Below, in pieces: positions 49,578 to 58,571 of a DNA stretch of 64,000 nt; position 1 is the stretch's first letter; every line of letters starts with the position of its first letter. The position numbers and the translations under genes were made by a program. Under the pieces are notes generated by a model. That model saw only the letters and a list, made by a program, of their open reading frames with translations, was not told the DNA's origin and did no database searches. The DNA comes from Pseudaminobacter soli (ex Li et al. 2025) (GTDB lineage Bacteria > Pseudomonadota > Alphaproteobacteria > Rhizobiales > Rhizobiaceae), in contig NZ_PXYL01000002.1 of the NCBI RefSeq assembly GCF_003012705.1, forward strand, positions 1 through 64,000, written 5' to 3'.

Positions 49578-51005
49578 TCACCAAAGCTGCGGTGGCGACA
49601 AGGGCTGATCTGTCACATTCAGCGCCCCTTTGGCGCGCAACCGGACATATGCGGCGCGGGACAGGGCCTCGCAATCGGAAAGGGTTTCGGTGAGCCAGCG
49701 GTGGCTGAAGTCGTTCAGAAGGCACCTGGCAAGCGCGGGCTCTCCGGCGTCGAAGAGCAGCGTCGCGCTGCGCACGACGGCCGGGAGCTCGGCGAGGATC
49801 TTCGCTTCGACGAGGCGCCAGTGCTCGAACACCTCGGGAAGGATAGTGTCTTGCGCCTGGAACGCCAAATGCATGAGCTGCTTGAACCGGTAGACTGCGC
49901 TCTCGGCGGTTTCGATACCTTGCGGAATGCGGCAGACGACCTGCGGCGACTTTTGCTCCTTCCGACGGTCGAGGAAGCGGGCGCTTTCCCCTTCGGTCAG
50001 GTAGCGATGCTGGGCATAGGGTGCCGGAACCTGGTCGATGCCCATGAAGATAGGCGTGAGGGGCGCGGTGACGGCGCCGATCGGCGCGTGCCACATCACG
50101 CGCATCTCGGCATGGGCCGGACGCACGAGCGGAACGACCTGGCCATAGCCTGCGGTGTCGCCAGTCAGCTTCTCAGTGGCGATGGACCAGACGACGTCCT
50201 CGAAGCCGATCTTTTCGGGACGCGTAGCCCGGCGGCGCATTTCGGCTTCGATCCACTGCACGCCCTCCCAGCGCCCCTTTCCATCGCCGTAGACGGCGTT
50301 CACGTCGAATGGACCCTTGGCCGGATCATACCAACCCAGATTGATGGCCGTCGTGATGAAGTGCGGAGGAAAGAGGAACGTGTCGTCCGGCTCGGCTGGG
50401 ATGACCCCGACATAGCCGGGGCGCGACGCGCGGATGCTGGTTTCGTCTAGGCGCTCGGCGACCCACAGGCCCTTACCGCCTGCAAACTCGATCATTACCC
50501 AGGCCTCGTCCGGGTCGGCGAAGATATGCGAATTGCCGCCATAGGTGGAATAGCCATAGCGGGCGATATGCGTTGCGACGATCTGCACCGCCTCGCGGGC
50601 GGAGCGGGCACGCTCAAGGACGATCTTGGCCAGGTCGGAATAATTGGGCCCGGTTTGATCCGTTGGGGTCATCTCGATCAACGCCGCGCGGGAGGCCGAC
50701 CAGATGTCACGGACGGCCACGCCGTATTCGTTGAGGCCGCCATTGGTCAGGGGGGCGGGGACGCCGAGGTAGTGGGTGTAGCTCACCCGCATGTGCCGGG
50801 CGCACTCCGCCGCCTGCGGAATCTCGGACAGAAGGCCCGGCATGACGGCCTGGGGCGTCACGCCAACGGTGATCGTCGCGCCTTTGGGATGGGTACGGCG
50901 TGGCACGATTTCAAGCCAGTGGCTCGAGGGCTCGTCACCATAGCCAGCGAGGTAAGAAAGGCCATCAGCGGTATGCGCCCGCCCGATATAGATTCCGTAG
51001 CTCAC
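49578..51005 (-). CDS. C69-family (dipeptidase-like) Ntn-hydrolase homologue
   Basis: A 475-residue protein of the peptidase C69 type: 'YLGVPAPLTNGGLNEYGVAV', 'TYGGNSHIFADPDEAWVMIE' and 'GYVGVIPAEPDDTFLFPPHF' follow the family. In proven C69 dipeptidases the chain begins with a nucleophile Cys near the N-terminus ('CTxxxVGKxAxxDGS'). Here the start reads MSYGIYIGRAHTADGLSYLA with no Cys at that position. It may use another nucleophile, or be a non-peptidase relative. It is first in a unit with a dipeptide-type importer, which suggests handling of imported peptides or N-acyl compounds. Confidence 0.75.
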   Translation of the reverse strand: MSYGIYIGRAHTADGLSYLAGYGDEPSSHWLEIVPRRTHPKGATITVGVTPQAVMPGLLSEIPQAAECARHMRVSYTHYLGVPAPLTNGGLNEYGVAVRDIWSASRAALIEMTPTDQTGPNYSDLAKIVLERARSAREAVQIVATHIARYGYSTYGGNSHIFADPDEAWVMIEFAGGKGLWVAERLDETSIRASRPGYVGVIPAEPDDTFLFPPHFITTAINLGWYDPAKGPFDVNAVYGDGKGRWEGVQWIEAEMRRRATRPEKIGFEDVVWSIATEKLTGDTAGYGQVVPLVRPAHAEMRVMWHAPIGAVTAPLTPIFMGIDQVPAPYAQHRYLTEGESARFLDRRKEQKSPQVVCRIPQGIETAESAVYRFKQLMHLAFQAQDTILPEVFEHWRLVEAKILAELPAVVRSATLLFDAGEPALARCLLNDFSHRWLTETLSDCEALSRAAYVRLRAKGALNVTDQPLSPPQLW

Positions 51006-51035
51006 GTTATGATCCTTGTGTGACGCAGCGCCCGC

Positions 51036-53048
51036 TTACGCAAGCGGGAAGTGGCAGGCTATTACTCGGTGGGGGCCAACGCCCCGATGCGGGGGCTTCG
51101 CTTCGTGACAGAGCGGCCTTGCATTGGGACAGCGCGAAACGAAATCACAGCCGCGCGGTCGCTCGAGCAGGCTCGGCACCTCTCCCTTCAGGCCGCGGTG
51201 CGCGCGCTTGCGATCCGGGTCAGGTTGCGGGACGCCCTGCACAAGTGATGCGGTATAGGGGTGGTGTTGATGCCGGAATATCTCCTCCGCCGGACCCTGC
51301 TCGACTATGCGCCCCAGATACATGATTGCAATCCGGTCGCTGATATGGCGGATCACCGGCAGGTTGTGAGTAATGATGAGATAGGCCAGCCCGTGTTCAG
51401 CTTGGAGATCGGCCATCAGGTTCAGGATCTCGCCCTGGACCGAGACGTCAAGGCCGGCAGTCGGTTCGTCCGCGATGACGAGGCGTGGGCTGAGCGCGAG
51501 CGCCCGGGCAACCCCGACGCGCCGTGCCTGGCCGCCCGAGAGCTGATTGGGAAAGCGCGCAAGCAGCGGACGGGGAAGACGGACCATGTCTGCCAGCCGT
51601 TCTGCTTCTCGGTCGAGGTCACGCTCCTTGATGCCGTGGATCTGAAGCGGTTCGGTGATCAGGGCACGCACGGTCTTGCGCGGTGAAAGCGAGCCGTTCG
51701 GATCCTGAAACATCATCGCCATATTGCGGCGCAGAGGCTTGAACTTGTGTTCCGGCAGGGACTGGACCTCGTTGCCCTCGAAGAGCACCTTGCCGGTGGT
51801 GACGGAAACGAGATTCAGGATGGCACGACCAAGCGTGCTCTTGCCCGAGCCGCTTTCTCCCACCACGCCAAGTGTTTCTCCGGGATGGAGCGTCAGGCTG
51901 ACGTCGAGCACAGCGTCGAGCCCCTTCGGCTGGCGTCCCTGTAGTTTGGCAAGAAGCATGCCTTCCGTCGGAAAACGTATGTTGAGGTCGCGTGTCTCGA
52001 GCAGCGGCGCCTCGTTTGCGGCGCGCGCCAGGGGGCCGGACGCTGCGGGCATGACGGCTCCTGGGACCCTCGCGGCAACCGCGCCGCTCTGGATATGGCA
52101 ACGTGCCAGCCCGCCATCCGTACCTACGACGACCGGAGGCTTTTCCGTCCGACAGAGCGGCAAGGTGTAGGGGCATCGGTCGGCAAAGATGCAGCCCGCT
52201 GGCGGCGAGGTCAGATCAGGCAGTTCGCCGGCGATGATGGGCAGGCGCGCCGGTCGCTCGACGATGCGCGCCGGGTCGCACTCCAGCAGCGCCTGCGTAT
52301 AGGGGTGGCGGGGCGCGTGGAATATCTGGCGCACGGCGCCGGTCTCGACTACCTCGCCCGCATACATAACCACCACGTCGTCGCAAAGCTCGGCGATCAG
52401 TCCAAGGTTGTGAGAGACGACCGCGACGGTTGCTTCGGTCTCGGCCTGCAGGTCGCGCAGCAGGTGGATGATCTGCGCCTCCATTGTCACGTCAAGCGCG
52501 GTCGTCGGTTCGTCGGCTAAGAGCAGGTTCGGTCCGGTGAGTAGCGCCATGGCAATGCCCGCGCGCTGGCGCATGCCTCCCGAAAACTCGTGCGGATATT
52601 GGTCGAGACGGAACGCGGGGTCCGGGATGCCGACCTTGCCCAGCATCTCTGCCGCCGCACCGCGCTTTTCGCATCTCGACATCTCGCGGCGACGATAGAG
52701 AATATCGGCCATCTGGCGACCATAACTCAGAAGCGGTGCCTGCGAGGTCATCGGGTCCTGAAAGACGACGGAGATTGCCTCGCCGCGCAATTGCCGCCGT
52801 GCCTGCTCCGAGAGCGTCAGCAGATCCTGATCTTGGAAAAGGATGCTCCCGCCGATGACTTTGGCGTTCGGAGCAAGAAGACCCATGATCGACCACAGAA
52901 CCGTGCTCTTGCCCGAGCCGCTTTCGCCGACGATACCCAGAATCCTGCCCTTCTTCATGCCGAACGACACGTTGCGCAGGGCCTTCATTCGGCCCTGAAG
53001 CGTATGGAAGTCGACCGACAGGTTCTTGATGTCCAGAAGATGTTGCAT
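51036..53048 (-). CDS. Fused dipeptide-type ABC transporter ATPase (DppD-DppF in one chain)
   Basis: A 670-residue protein with two complete ATPase domains. Each has a Walker A 'GESGSGKST', a Q-loop, signature ('FSGGMRQRAGIAMALL'; 'LSGGQARRVGVARALA') and Walker B ('LLLADEPTTALDVT'; 'LVIADEPTAGLDVS'). Each is followed by the oligopeptide-transporter C-terminal cysteine cluster ('CIFADRCPYTLPLC'; 'CDFVSRCPNARPLC'). This GsiA-like fusion replaces separate DppD and DppF. The start at 53048 follows the permease stop by two bases; the longer frame to 53162 lies inside the permease gene. Confidence 0.92.
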   Translation of the reverse strand: MQHLLDIKNLSVDFHTLQGRMKALRNVSFGMKKGRILGIVGESGSGKSTVLWSIMGLLAPNAKVIGGSILFQDQDLLTLSEQARRQLRGEAISVVFQDPMTSQAPLLSYGRQMADILYRRREMSRCEKRGAAAEMLGKVGIPDPAFRLDQYPHEFSGGMRQRAGIAMALLTGPNLLLADEPTTALDVTMEAQIIHLLRDLQAETEATVAVVSHNLGLIAELCDDVVVMYAGEVVETGAVRQIFHAPRHPYTQALLECDPARIVERPARLPIIAGELPDLTSPPAGCIFADRCPYTLPLCRTEKPPVVVGTDGGLARCHIQSGAVAARVPGAVMPAASGPLARAANEAPLLETRDLNIRFPTEGMLLAKLQGRQPKGLDAVLDVSLTLHPGETLGVVGESGSGKSTLGRAILNLVSVTTGKVLFEGNEVQSLPEHKFKPLRRNMAMMFQDPNGSLSPRKTVRALITEPLQIHGIKERDLDREAERLADMVRLPRPLLARFPNQLSGGQARRVGVARALALSPRLVIADEPTAGLDVSVQGEILNLMADLQAEHGLAYLIITHNLPVIRHISDRIAIMYLGRIVEQGPAEEIFRHQHHPYTASLVQGVPQPDPDRKRAHRGLKGEVPSLLERPRGCDFVSRCPNARPLCHEAKPPHRGVGPHRVIACHFPLA

Positions 53049-53050
53049 CC

Positions 53051-53953
53051 TCAACGTCCCCTGTTCATGCGCGGGTCGAGAATGTCGCGCAGTCCCTCCG
53101 CTAGGAATGTGAAGCCGATAGTCGTTAGCACCAAGGGCATCCCGGCCATGATCACCATCCATGATGAGTTGCGGATGACCAGGTAGCCCTCATTCAGCAA
53201 TGTTCCCCAACTCGCAGTGGGAGGAGTGACGCCGAGCCCAAGAAAACTCAGCCCGGCTTCGAGCGAAACCACGACTGGAACATCCATCGCGGCAAGAATT
53301 AGGAGTGGCCCGACGACATTGGGCAGAATGTGATGCCATAAAATGCGCAGGGTCGAGGCGCCGAGTGAGCGTTCGGCGAGGACGAAATCCGTTCCACGTA
53401 GCACCAGTGCGGCAGTGCGCGTCACCCGCGCATATTGTGGGATCGAGGTAATCACGACGATCACCATGACCAGTCCCAGGCTCGGTCCTGTCAATGAGAC
53501 CGTGGCCAGACCCAGAATGATGGTCGGAAAAGATCGCACTGAATCGAAGATCAGTAGCAAAAGCGAATCGAGCCGGCGAGGACCGAAGGCTGCCAGCATA
53601 CCAAGGGCAAGCCCGATCGCCAGCGACAGAGACACTCCGATCGCCGCTATCGTCAGTGCGACGCGACCGCCGTGAAGAATGCGCGAAAGGGTATCCCGCC
53701 CAAGCTGGTCGGTTCCCGCAAGGTGCTGCCAACTCGGCCCGGCCAGCCGTGCGGGAATGTCCATGGCGTTCGGGTCGTAGGGGGCAATTTGTGGGGCGAA
53801 GATGGCGCTAGCAAAGAAGATGACGACCAGCACAAGGCCCAGCATGGCTTGCCAGTTCGTCAGGAAAACGCGCAGCTGGGCGTGGCGTGCACTGCGCGCC
53901 TTGGAGCGGATCTCAAGGGTAGGCTCAGAGGACGCGACGGACACGGGGATCAA
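53051..53953 (-). CDS. Dipeptide-type ABC permease (DppC-like)
   Basis: A 300-residue permease. An N-terminal helix ('MLGLVLVVIFFASAIFAPQI') is followed by 'GTDQLGRDTLSRILHGGRVA' and the EAA-type loop 'AERSLGASTLRILWHHILPN', both DppC/OppC signatures. The start is probably TTG at 53953, so the gene overlaps the other permease by 29 bases. It forms the channel with the DppB-like subunit. Confidence 0.9.
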   Translation of the reverse strand: MIPVSVASSEPTLEIRSKARSARHAQLRVFLTNWQAMLGLVLVVIFFASAIFAPQIAPYDPNAMDIPARLAGPSWQHLAGTDQLGRDTLSRILHGGRVALTIAAIGVSLSLAIGLALGMLAAFGPRRLDSLLLLIFDSVRSFPTIILGLATVSLTGPSLGLVMVIVVITSIPQYARVTRTAALVLRGTDFVLAERSLGASTLRILWHHILPNVVGPLLILAAMDVPVVVSLEAGLSFLGLGVTPPTASWGTLLNEGYLVIRNSSWMVIMAGMPLVLTTIGFTFLAEGLRDILDPRMNRGR

Positions 53954-54869
53954 TCCAGCTCACGAGAAGGTCGGAGAGAAGCACGACGAGGATGTAGAGC
54001 GCTGTGGTGACCACTACGGCGCCCTGGACGATGGGGAAATTTCGTGCCTGTACGGAATCATAGATGAGCTTGCCAACGCCTGGGCGAGCAAAGATGACCT
54101 CGGCAAAGACAGCGGAGGAGATCAGTCCGCCAAAGCCCATGCCGATCAGCGTGATGGTGGGTAGGATCGCGACAGGCAGGGCATAGCTGAAGATCACCCG
54201 CTGGGGAGTAAGTCCGAAGGCGCGGGCCGAACGGATGAACGGCTCCCCCAGCACTTCGAGCATCGAGGCGCGGACCATGCGAGCCAGGTAGCCGACCCAG
54301 CCCAGGCCAACTGCGAAGGCGGGAAGGATCAGGTGGAGCGCCTGGTCCCCGTAATCTCCCGCTTCGCCCGCGCCCATGGCGGGCAGCCACCGCAGTTGTA
54401 CCGACAGGATCAGAAGCGCCCAGATCGCCATCAGGAAAGAGGGGATGGCAATTGTTCCGACCGAAAGGACCCCGGTGATCCTGTCAAGCCATGTATTCGG
54501 CCGCACTGCTGCCAGACAGCCAAGGGGGATGCCCAGGACGATCGCCCATCCCATCGCAGCGACCATCAACATCAGGCTGTAACCGATCTGCTCGCCGACG
54601 ATGATTGCAACCTTGCGACCGGTGAAGATGTCTTCTCCCAAATCGCCTGTCACGACATTGCGGGCATAGGTGGCGAACTGAACCCAGACCGGCTGGTCGA
54701 GGTTCATCTTGGCGGAATAGTGCGCGATCGCAGCGGGTGTCGCCTGCGGTCCCAGTGCAATTGTGACCGGGTTGCCCGGAACCAGCCGCAGGAGCGAGAA
54801 CAGAATGACCAGTACGGTCAAGATGACGGCTGCTGCAAGTGCCAACCGTTTCAGAATATAACCAGACAT
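53925..54869 (-). CDS. Dipeptide-type ABC permease (DppB-like)
   Basis: A 314-residue permease with six membrane helices. 'LVILFSLLRLVPGNPVTIAL' with 'GPQATPAAIAHYSAKMNLDQ' at the N-terminus and 'RSARAFGLTPQRVIFSYALP' followed by 'VAILPTITLIGMGFG' are the DppB pattern. Genes for the binding protein, this permease, the second permease and the ATPase follow in order on the minus strand, so this is a complete importer operon. Confidence 0.9.
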   Translation of the reverse strand: MSGYILKRLALAAAVILTVLVILFSLLRLVPGNPVTIALGPQATPAAIAHYSAKMNLDQPVWVQFATYARNVVTGDLGEDIFTGRKVAIIVGEQIGYSLMLMVAAMGWAIVLGIPLGCLAAVRPNTWLDRITGVLSVGTIAIPSFLMAIWALLILSVQLRWLPAMGAGEAGDYGDQALHLILPAFAVGLGWVGYLARMVRASMLEVLGEPFIRSARAFGLTPQRVIFSYALPVAILPTITLIGMGFGGLISSAVFAEVIFARPGVGKLIYDSVQARNFPIVQGAVVVTTALYILVVLLSDLLVSWIDPRVRRVL

Positions 54870-54937
54870 GTTTGGCCAGTGGGATGTTGAAGTGCCCCGC
54901 CCTTGCGACTGCAGGCATGGCGGGGCTGGAGCAAGGA

Positions 54938-56491
54938 TCAGATCACGGTGAACAGTCGGTAGTCCTGCTGGCCGGAGGGGGAGACATTGACGCTAATATC
55001 CGAGCGGTGGACGTAATAACGTGGCTCGTGGCAGAGCCAGACATAGGCGCCAGTCTCCTCCATGATCTCCTGAAGACGCAGGTAGATGTCGTTCCGCTTC
55101 TCCGGATTGCTTTCGGCGATACCCTGTTCGACGAGGGAATCATATTCGGGGTTGGTCCAGCGCTCCCAATTCCAGTTTCCGACCTGCGAGGAGACGAACC
55201 ACTGCGAAGCCTCATAGGGGTCTGGAACGCTGCCGAAGCGCATGGTCCAGAGCTCAAGATCCTTCCAGGTATCCCCGGCCGATTCCATCCCCATCTCCCA
55301 GAACGGGCCGGCGTCGAGCGGGATGACTTCCAGAGTGATGCCCACGGCTCCAAGGTTCGCCTGCACGATCTGTGCGACCAGCATCGGCTGCTGCGTATTT
55401 AGCGTCCGCAGGCTGAGCTTGAGACCGTTCACTCCGGCTTCTGCCAGGAGCTCCCGTGCTTTGGCCGGATCGTAGGTGTAGAACTTGGTCTCGGTGCGAT
55501 GTCCGATCAGGCCGGGGCAGATGATGCCGCAGGATTTGGTGGCCACGTTCGAATAGGCTGCTGCGATGATCGAATCGACATCCACCGCGTGCTGGATCGC
55601 GCGGCGCACCCGGATATCATGCAGCTTTGGATGCTCGGAGTTCATCCCCAACCACATGAAATTGAGTTCCCCGGCCTTGGTCAGTTCACTGCCGGGCGGC
55701 GGGCCAGCCCGATAGCGCGCCACAGCGTCCGAATCGATCTGCGTGCAATCGAGTTCACCCGCCTCGTAGGCCAGTTCGGTTGCCTTGACCTGCGTGATGA
55801 TCTTTGCCTGAACACGGTCGAACTCGGGTTTTGGTCCGCTCCAGTCCGGGTTGGGCAAGAACGTTGCTGCTTGGCCCGGAGCATTGCTAAAAAGATACGG
55901 GCCGCACACGGCCGGAAACTGCGTGGTGAACCGTCCGCCCGCCTCGGTTACGGCCCTTTCGCACAGGATAGCGCCCGGCCCATGGCAGAGCGTGACAAGG
56001 AAGAACGGTGCGAAGGGCTTGGTCAGAACAATTGTGCCGGTGCGCTCGCCTGTGACCTCAACATGGTCGAGCACCTCGAAGTATCCAGCCCACTCGGACT
56101 TCTTCATCCGCTCATAGGAAAACTTCACGTCGGAGGCCTTCAGCGGACCATGACCACCGGACCAGTTCAGTCCCTCGACGAGTTCGAAATCGATATGTGT
56201 TGGATCGCGCTGTTCAAGCTTGGAGACATAGTAGGTGGGTTCCCAGCCGATTGTATCGCCGTCTCGCTTGTATTGCGCAAGGAAGGGTAGGCACTGCTTC
56301 TGCGCTTCAATCTCTATGCCACCGATCATATAGCCAGGATCGAGGATCTTGATGTCGCCGTCCATGCGCAGGCGCAGGACCTTCTCTGGCTGGGCCCGGG
56401 CGATAGGGGGAAGAAAGCCTCCCATCGCCAGGGCAGTCAATGCCGTGCCTGAGGCCAGAAATCCACGTCTGGAGAGCGTTGGCTGTGTCAT
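54938..56491 (-). CDS. Dipeptide/oligopeptide-type ABC substrate-binding protein
   Basis: A 517-residue binding protein of the SBP_bac_5 family. The N-terminus 'SRRGFLASGTALTALAMGGF' is a twin-arginine signal, so it is exported folded. 'DPTHIDFELVEGLNWSGGHG' with 'PLKASDVKFSYERMKKSEWA', and later 'RVRRAIQHAVDVDSIIAAAY' are characteristic. I start at the ATG at 56491; the longer frame to 56629 crosses the promoter region. Its gene precedes the permeases by about 70 bases. Ligands of this family range from dipeptides to glutathione, opines and heme; the C69-like neighbour favours a peptide or amide. Confidence 0.88.
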   Translation of the reverse strand: MTQPTLSRRGFLASGTALTALAMGGFLPPIARAQPEKVLRLRMDGDIKILDPGYMIGGIEIEAQKQCLPFLAQYKRDGDTIGWEPTYYVSKLEQRDPTHIDFELVEGLNWSGGHGPLKASDVKFSYERMKKSEWAGYFEVLDHVEVTGERTGTIVLTKPFAPFFLVTLCHGPGAILCERAVTEAGGRFTTQFPAVCGPYLFSNAPGQAATFLPNPDWSGPKPEFDRVQAKIITQVKATELAYEAGELDCTQIDSDAVARYRAGPPPGSELTKAGELNFMWLGMNSEHPKLHDIRVRRAIQHAVDVDSIIAAAYSNVATKSCGIICPGLIGHRTETKFYTYDPAKARELLAEAGVNGLKLSLRTLNTQQPMLVAQIVQANLGAVGITLEVIPLDAGPFWEMGMESAGDTWKDLELWTMRFGSVPDPYEASQWFVSSQVGNWNWERWTNPEYDSLVEQGIAESNPEKRNDIYLRLQEIMEETGAYVWLCHEPRYYVHRSDISVNVSPSGQQDYRLFTVI

Positions 56492-56606
56492 CGGTCTGTT
56501 CCCGTTGGTTCTCTTTTCTTGAAAATTGAGCACAGCTGGGCATTTTGCGCTACAGAGTTGCCATTCGCGACTTGACGCGAATCTTGCTTCGTATGGCGAT
56601 ATCACC

Positions 56607-57419
56607 ATGGACGATGATTTTCCTCGCAACCTCGCACTTCTGTGTAGCTACCACGCCTCCATTGCGGATGCCTGCCGACGGCTTGGGATGAACCGACAGC
56701 AATTCAACAAGTACCTCAGCGGCCATACGCGCCCATCACGGCGCAACATGCGCAGAATGTGTGATTTCTTCGGTGTGACGGAAGCCGAGATGCTGATGGA
56801 ACCGGCACAACTGGAACAGATCGTTGCCCTACGCCGCAGGCCCGATCCCGTCCCACAGATTCGCCGGCCCTTGATGTACGTCGAGGCGCTTTACCGGCGG
56901 AGCCAATCGCTCGAGAAGTATGTCGGTTTCTACTACCGATATTTTTACTCCTTTGGGAACAAAGGGATGATCACCAAATCGCTCGCCGCCATCAAACGGA
57001 TTGACGATCAGTACTACTGGAAGAATATCGAAATTAACCGACATAAAGATACCGAAAAGACTATCGGATTTAGCAAATACACTGGCACGGTTCTTTATCT
57101 GGCAGACCGCATTCATATCGTTGAATATGAGAGCCTGAATTTCACTTCGATTACACAGATGACGCTTTATCCCAGCCACCAACATCGCCTTTTTCGGTTG
57201 ATGGGCGTCCAGACCGGCGGTCCGACCCGTCGCGGTCGAAAGCCGGGGGCCTCCAAGGTTGCGCTGGATTATCTTGGCAAGGAGGTCGATTTGCGAAAGG
57301 CGTTGGCAGGAGCAGGGCTCTTTCTGCCTGATTCGAAAGCCCTGCCCGCGGATATCGCCGGCCTTGTCGCAAACTCAGTTCCTCCAGGTGCTTTTGTGCT
57401 TGAAGTGGATGAACCTTAA
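56607..57419 (+). CDS. XRE-type transcriptional regulator with unknown C-terminal domain
   Basis: A 270-residue protein. The N-terminal helix-turn-helix reads 'ADACRRLGMNRQQFNKYLSG', 'HTRPSRRNMRRMCDFFGVTE'. The remaining ~200 residues ('LEKYVGFYYRYFYSFGNKGM', 'FSKYTGTVLYLADRIHIVEY', 'MTLYPSHQHRLFRLMGVQTG') form an alpha/beta domain that I cannot name. It is divergent from the binding-protein gene, with about 115 bases between, and probably regulates the importer. I start at the ATG at 56607; the upstream in-frame extension is in the shared promoter. Confidence 0.75.
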   Translation: MDDDFPRNLALLCSYHASIADACRRLGMNRQQFNKYLSGHTRPSRRNMRRMCDFFGVTEAEMLMEPAQLEQIVALRRRPDPVPQIRRPLMYVEALYRRSQSLEKYVGFYYRYFYSFGNKGMITKSLAAIKRIDDQYYWKNIEINRHKDTEKTIGFSKYTGTVLYLADRIHIVEYESLNFTSITQMTLYPSHQHRLFRLMGVQTGGPTRRGRKPGASKVALDYLGKEVDLRKALAGAGLFLPDSKALPADIAGLVANSVPPGAFVLEVDEP

Positions 57420-57693
57420 AACCTTAGGATCCAGCCCTTTTGGGGGCATTCTGTGACTGTGCGACTGGCCATGGCGGCGCCCCGACTTTCGTCGGTCCGG
57501 TGTGCCGGCCTAGTCTTCAGTTCTAACAGCGCGGCCCTGGTAGGAGGTGCGATCGCCTCTGGCGCGCAGCCTCATTGCCCGATCCCAATCGCTGCCCGAT
57601 GCAGGCGCACCGAGGCGGAGTTCACCGAATGCCATCGTCTGCGGAGCCCTTTGGCACCCAAGCGGCTCATGGCGGACGATCCTGACACGATGT

Positions 57694-57840
57694 TCAGGCC
57701 ACCTCGCCTAAGTGATGTCTAATCCATTTCGTTTCTTCAGACGCCGTGCGTCTGAAATGTCTTTTGAAGTCCCGGCTGAATTGGGCAGGGCTCGCATAGC
57801 CTACAGATGCAGCGACCTCCAGCTGTATTTTGGCAACACG
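57694..57840 (-). pseudogene. AraC-family regulator, C-terminal scrap
   Basis: The frame ends VAASVGYASPAQFSRDFKRH followed by FRRTASEETKWIRHHLGEVA. This is the second helix-turn-helix of an AraC protein ('VGYxSxSQFSRxFKRxFGxTP'). Nothing upstream on the same frame belongs to the family. The 274 bases before it (57420-57693) hold no gene. Confidence 0.6.
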
Positions 57841-57929
57841 TTGCCCCGGCAGGCAACTATAGGACAAATCGTCTGGCAAGAAGGTTTTGTCATGCGATTT
57901 TCCGAAGCAGCAGTCGGACATTTTTGGGC

Positions 57930-58050
57930 GGACTATCGATGAAGCTGTTGTCAGTCGGCTTGCCCGGCCCGATTTAGTGCCACTCGACTCGGACCTGATC
58001 GGCCCAGCTGAGGATCGCGTTGCTGGTGAACTCGCTTCTGACGATCATTC
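57930..58050 (-). mobile_element. IS3-family transposase scrap with an in-frame stop
   Basis: The minus strand reads SEFTSNAILSWADQVRVEWH, a TAA stop, then IGPGKPTDNSFIDS. Intact IS3 (IS51-group) transposases have 'GTExTSNAILxWxxxxxVEWHYIAPGKPxQNxFxES' here, around the second Asp and the Glu of the DDE site. So the stop replaces a Tyr codon. Confidence 0.65.
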
Positions 58051-58066
58051 GCAGCTGGCCGAACCG

Positions 58067-58182
58067 GGCGTCTGCAACACTTCCCGAATTCGTGCATCGT
58101 CGATTTCAGAGACTTCCAGGCCAATGGTGGTGCCGGTAACGGGACTCACAGTGGCTGGCTTGAAGCTAAATGTTCTCGTCAT
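58067..58182 (-). pseudogene. TauD/TfdA-like dioxygenase, N-terminal scrap
   Basis: From an ATG at 58180-58182 the frame gives MTRTFSFKPATVSPVTGTTI followed by GLEVSEIDDARIREVLQTP. It resembles the start of TauD/TfdA dioxygenases ('PxTxxIGAEVxGxDL...xxxxxxL'). The frame then enters the IS3 scrap, so the catalytic part is gone. The identification is tentative. Confidence 0.35.
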
Positions 58183-58202
58183 AGCGCCAGCGATCTGCCA
58201 GA

Positions 58203-58348
58203 TTACTAAAGATCAAGGTGCGGTAGGCCGGTTACCGGCTGGTCTATCCGGTCAACGATGGCACCATCACAGTGCCGGTGGTTGCCGTCGGCAAGCGTGA
58301 GGAATCCGAGGCCTACGAAGCGCGGCCAAACTGGATCGATCAGGAATA
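58203..58348 (+). pseudogene. RelE/ParE-type toxin, C-terminal scrap
   Basis: LLKIKVR, a TAG stop, then AGYRLVYPVNDGTITVPVVA followed by VGKREESEAYE and a stop at 58346-58348. RelE toxins end with 'xxGxYRLxYxVxDxxxxVxVVxVGxRxxxxxY'. The in-frame stop and missing first half inactivate it. No antitoxin gene remains. The 223 bases after it (58349-58571) hold no gene. Confidence 0.55.
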
Positions 58349-58571
58349 GCGCCCGACTTGATGCCCGGTGCATCCAGATGTCGTGGAACGCAAGCCCCGC
58401 CTGCGCTTGGTCGTCAGAGACTGAGGCAGGGTGAAAACGTGGTTGCATTGGGCAGAGCGTCTGCAGGCTTATCTGAAAGGCGACAGCACGCAAATGGAAT
58501 GCTTGTTGCCGTCAAGAATGTCATGAAGCCTGGGCTCATCATCTGAACGCTTGGGACCAGACTCGCAGTCT

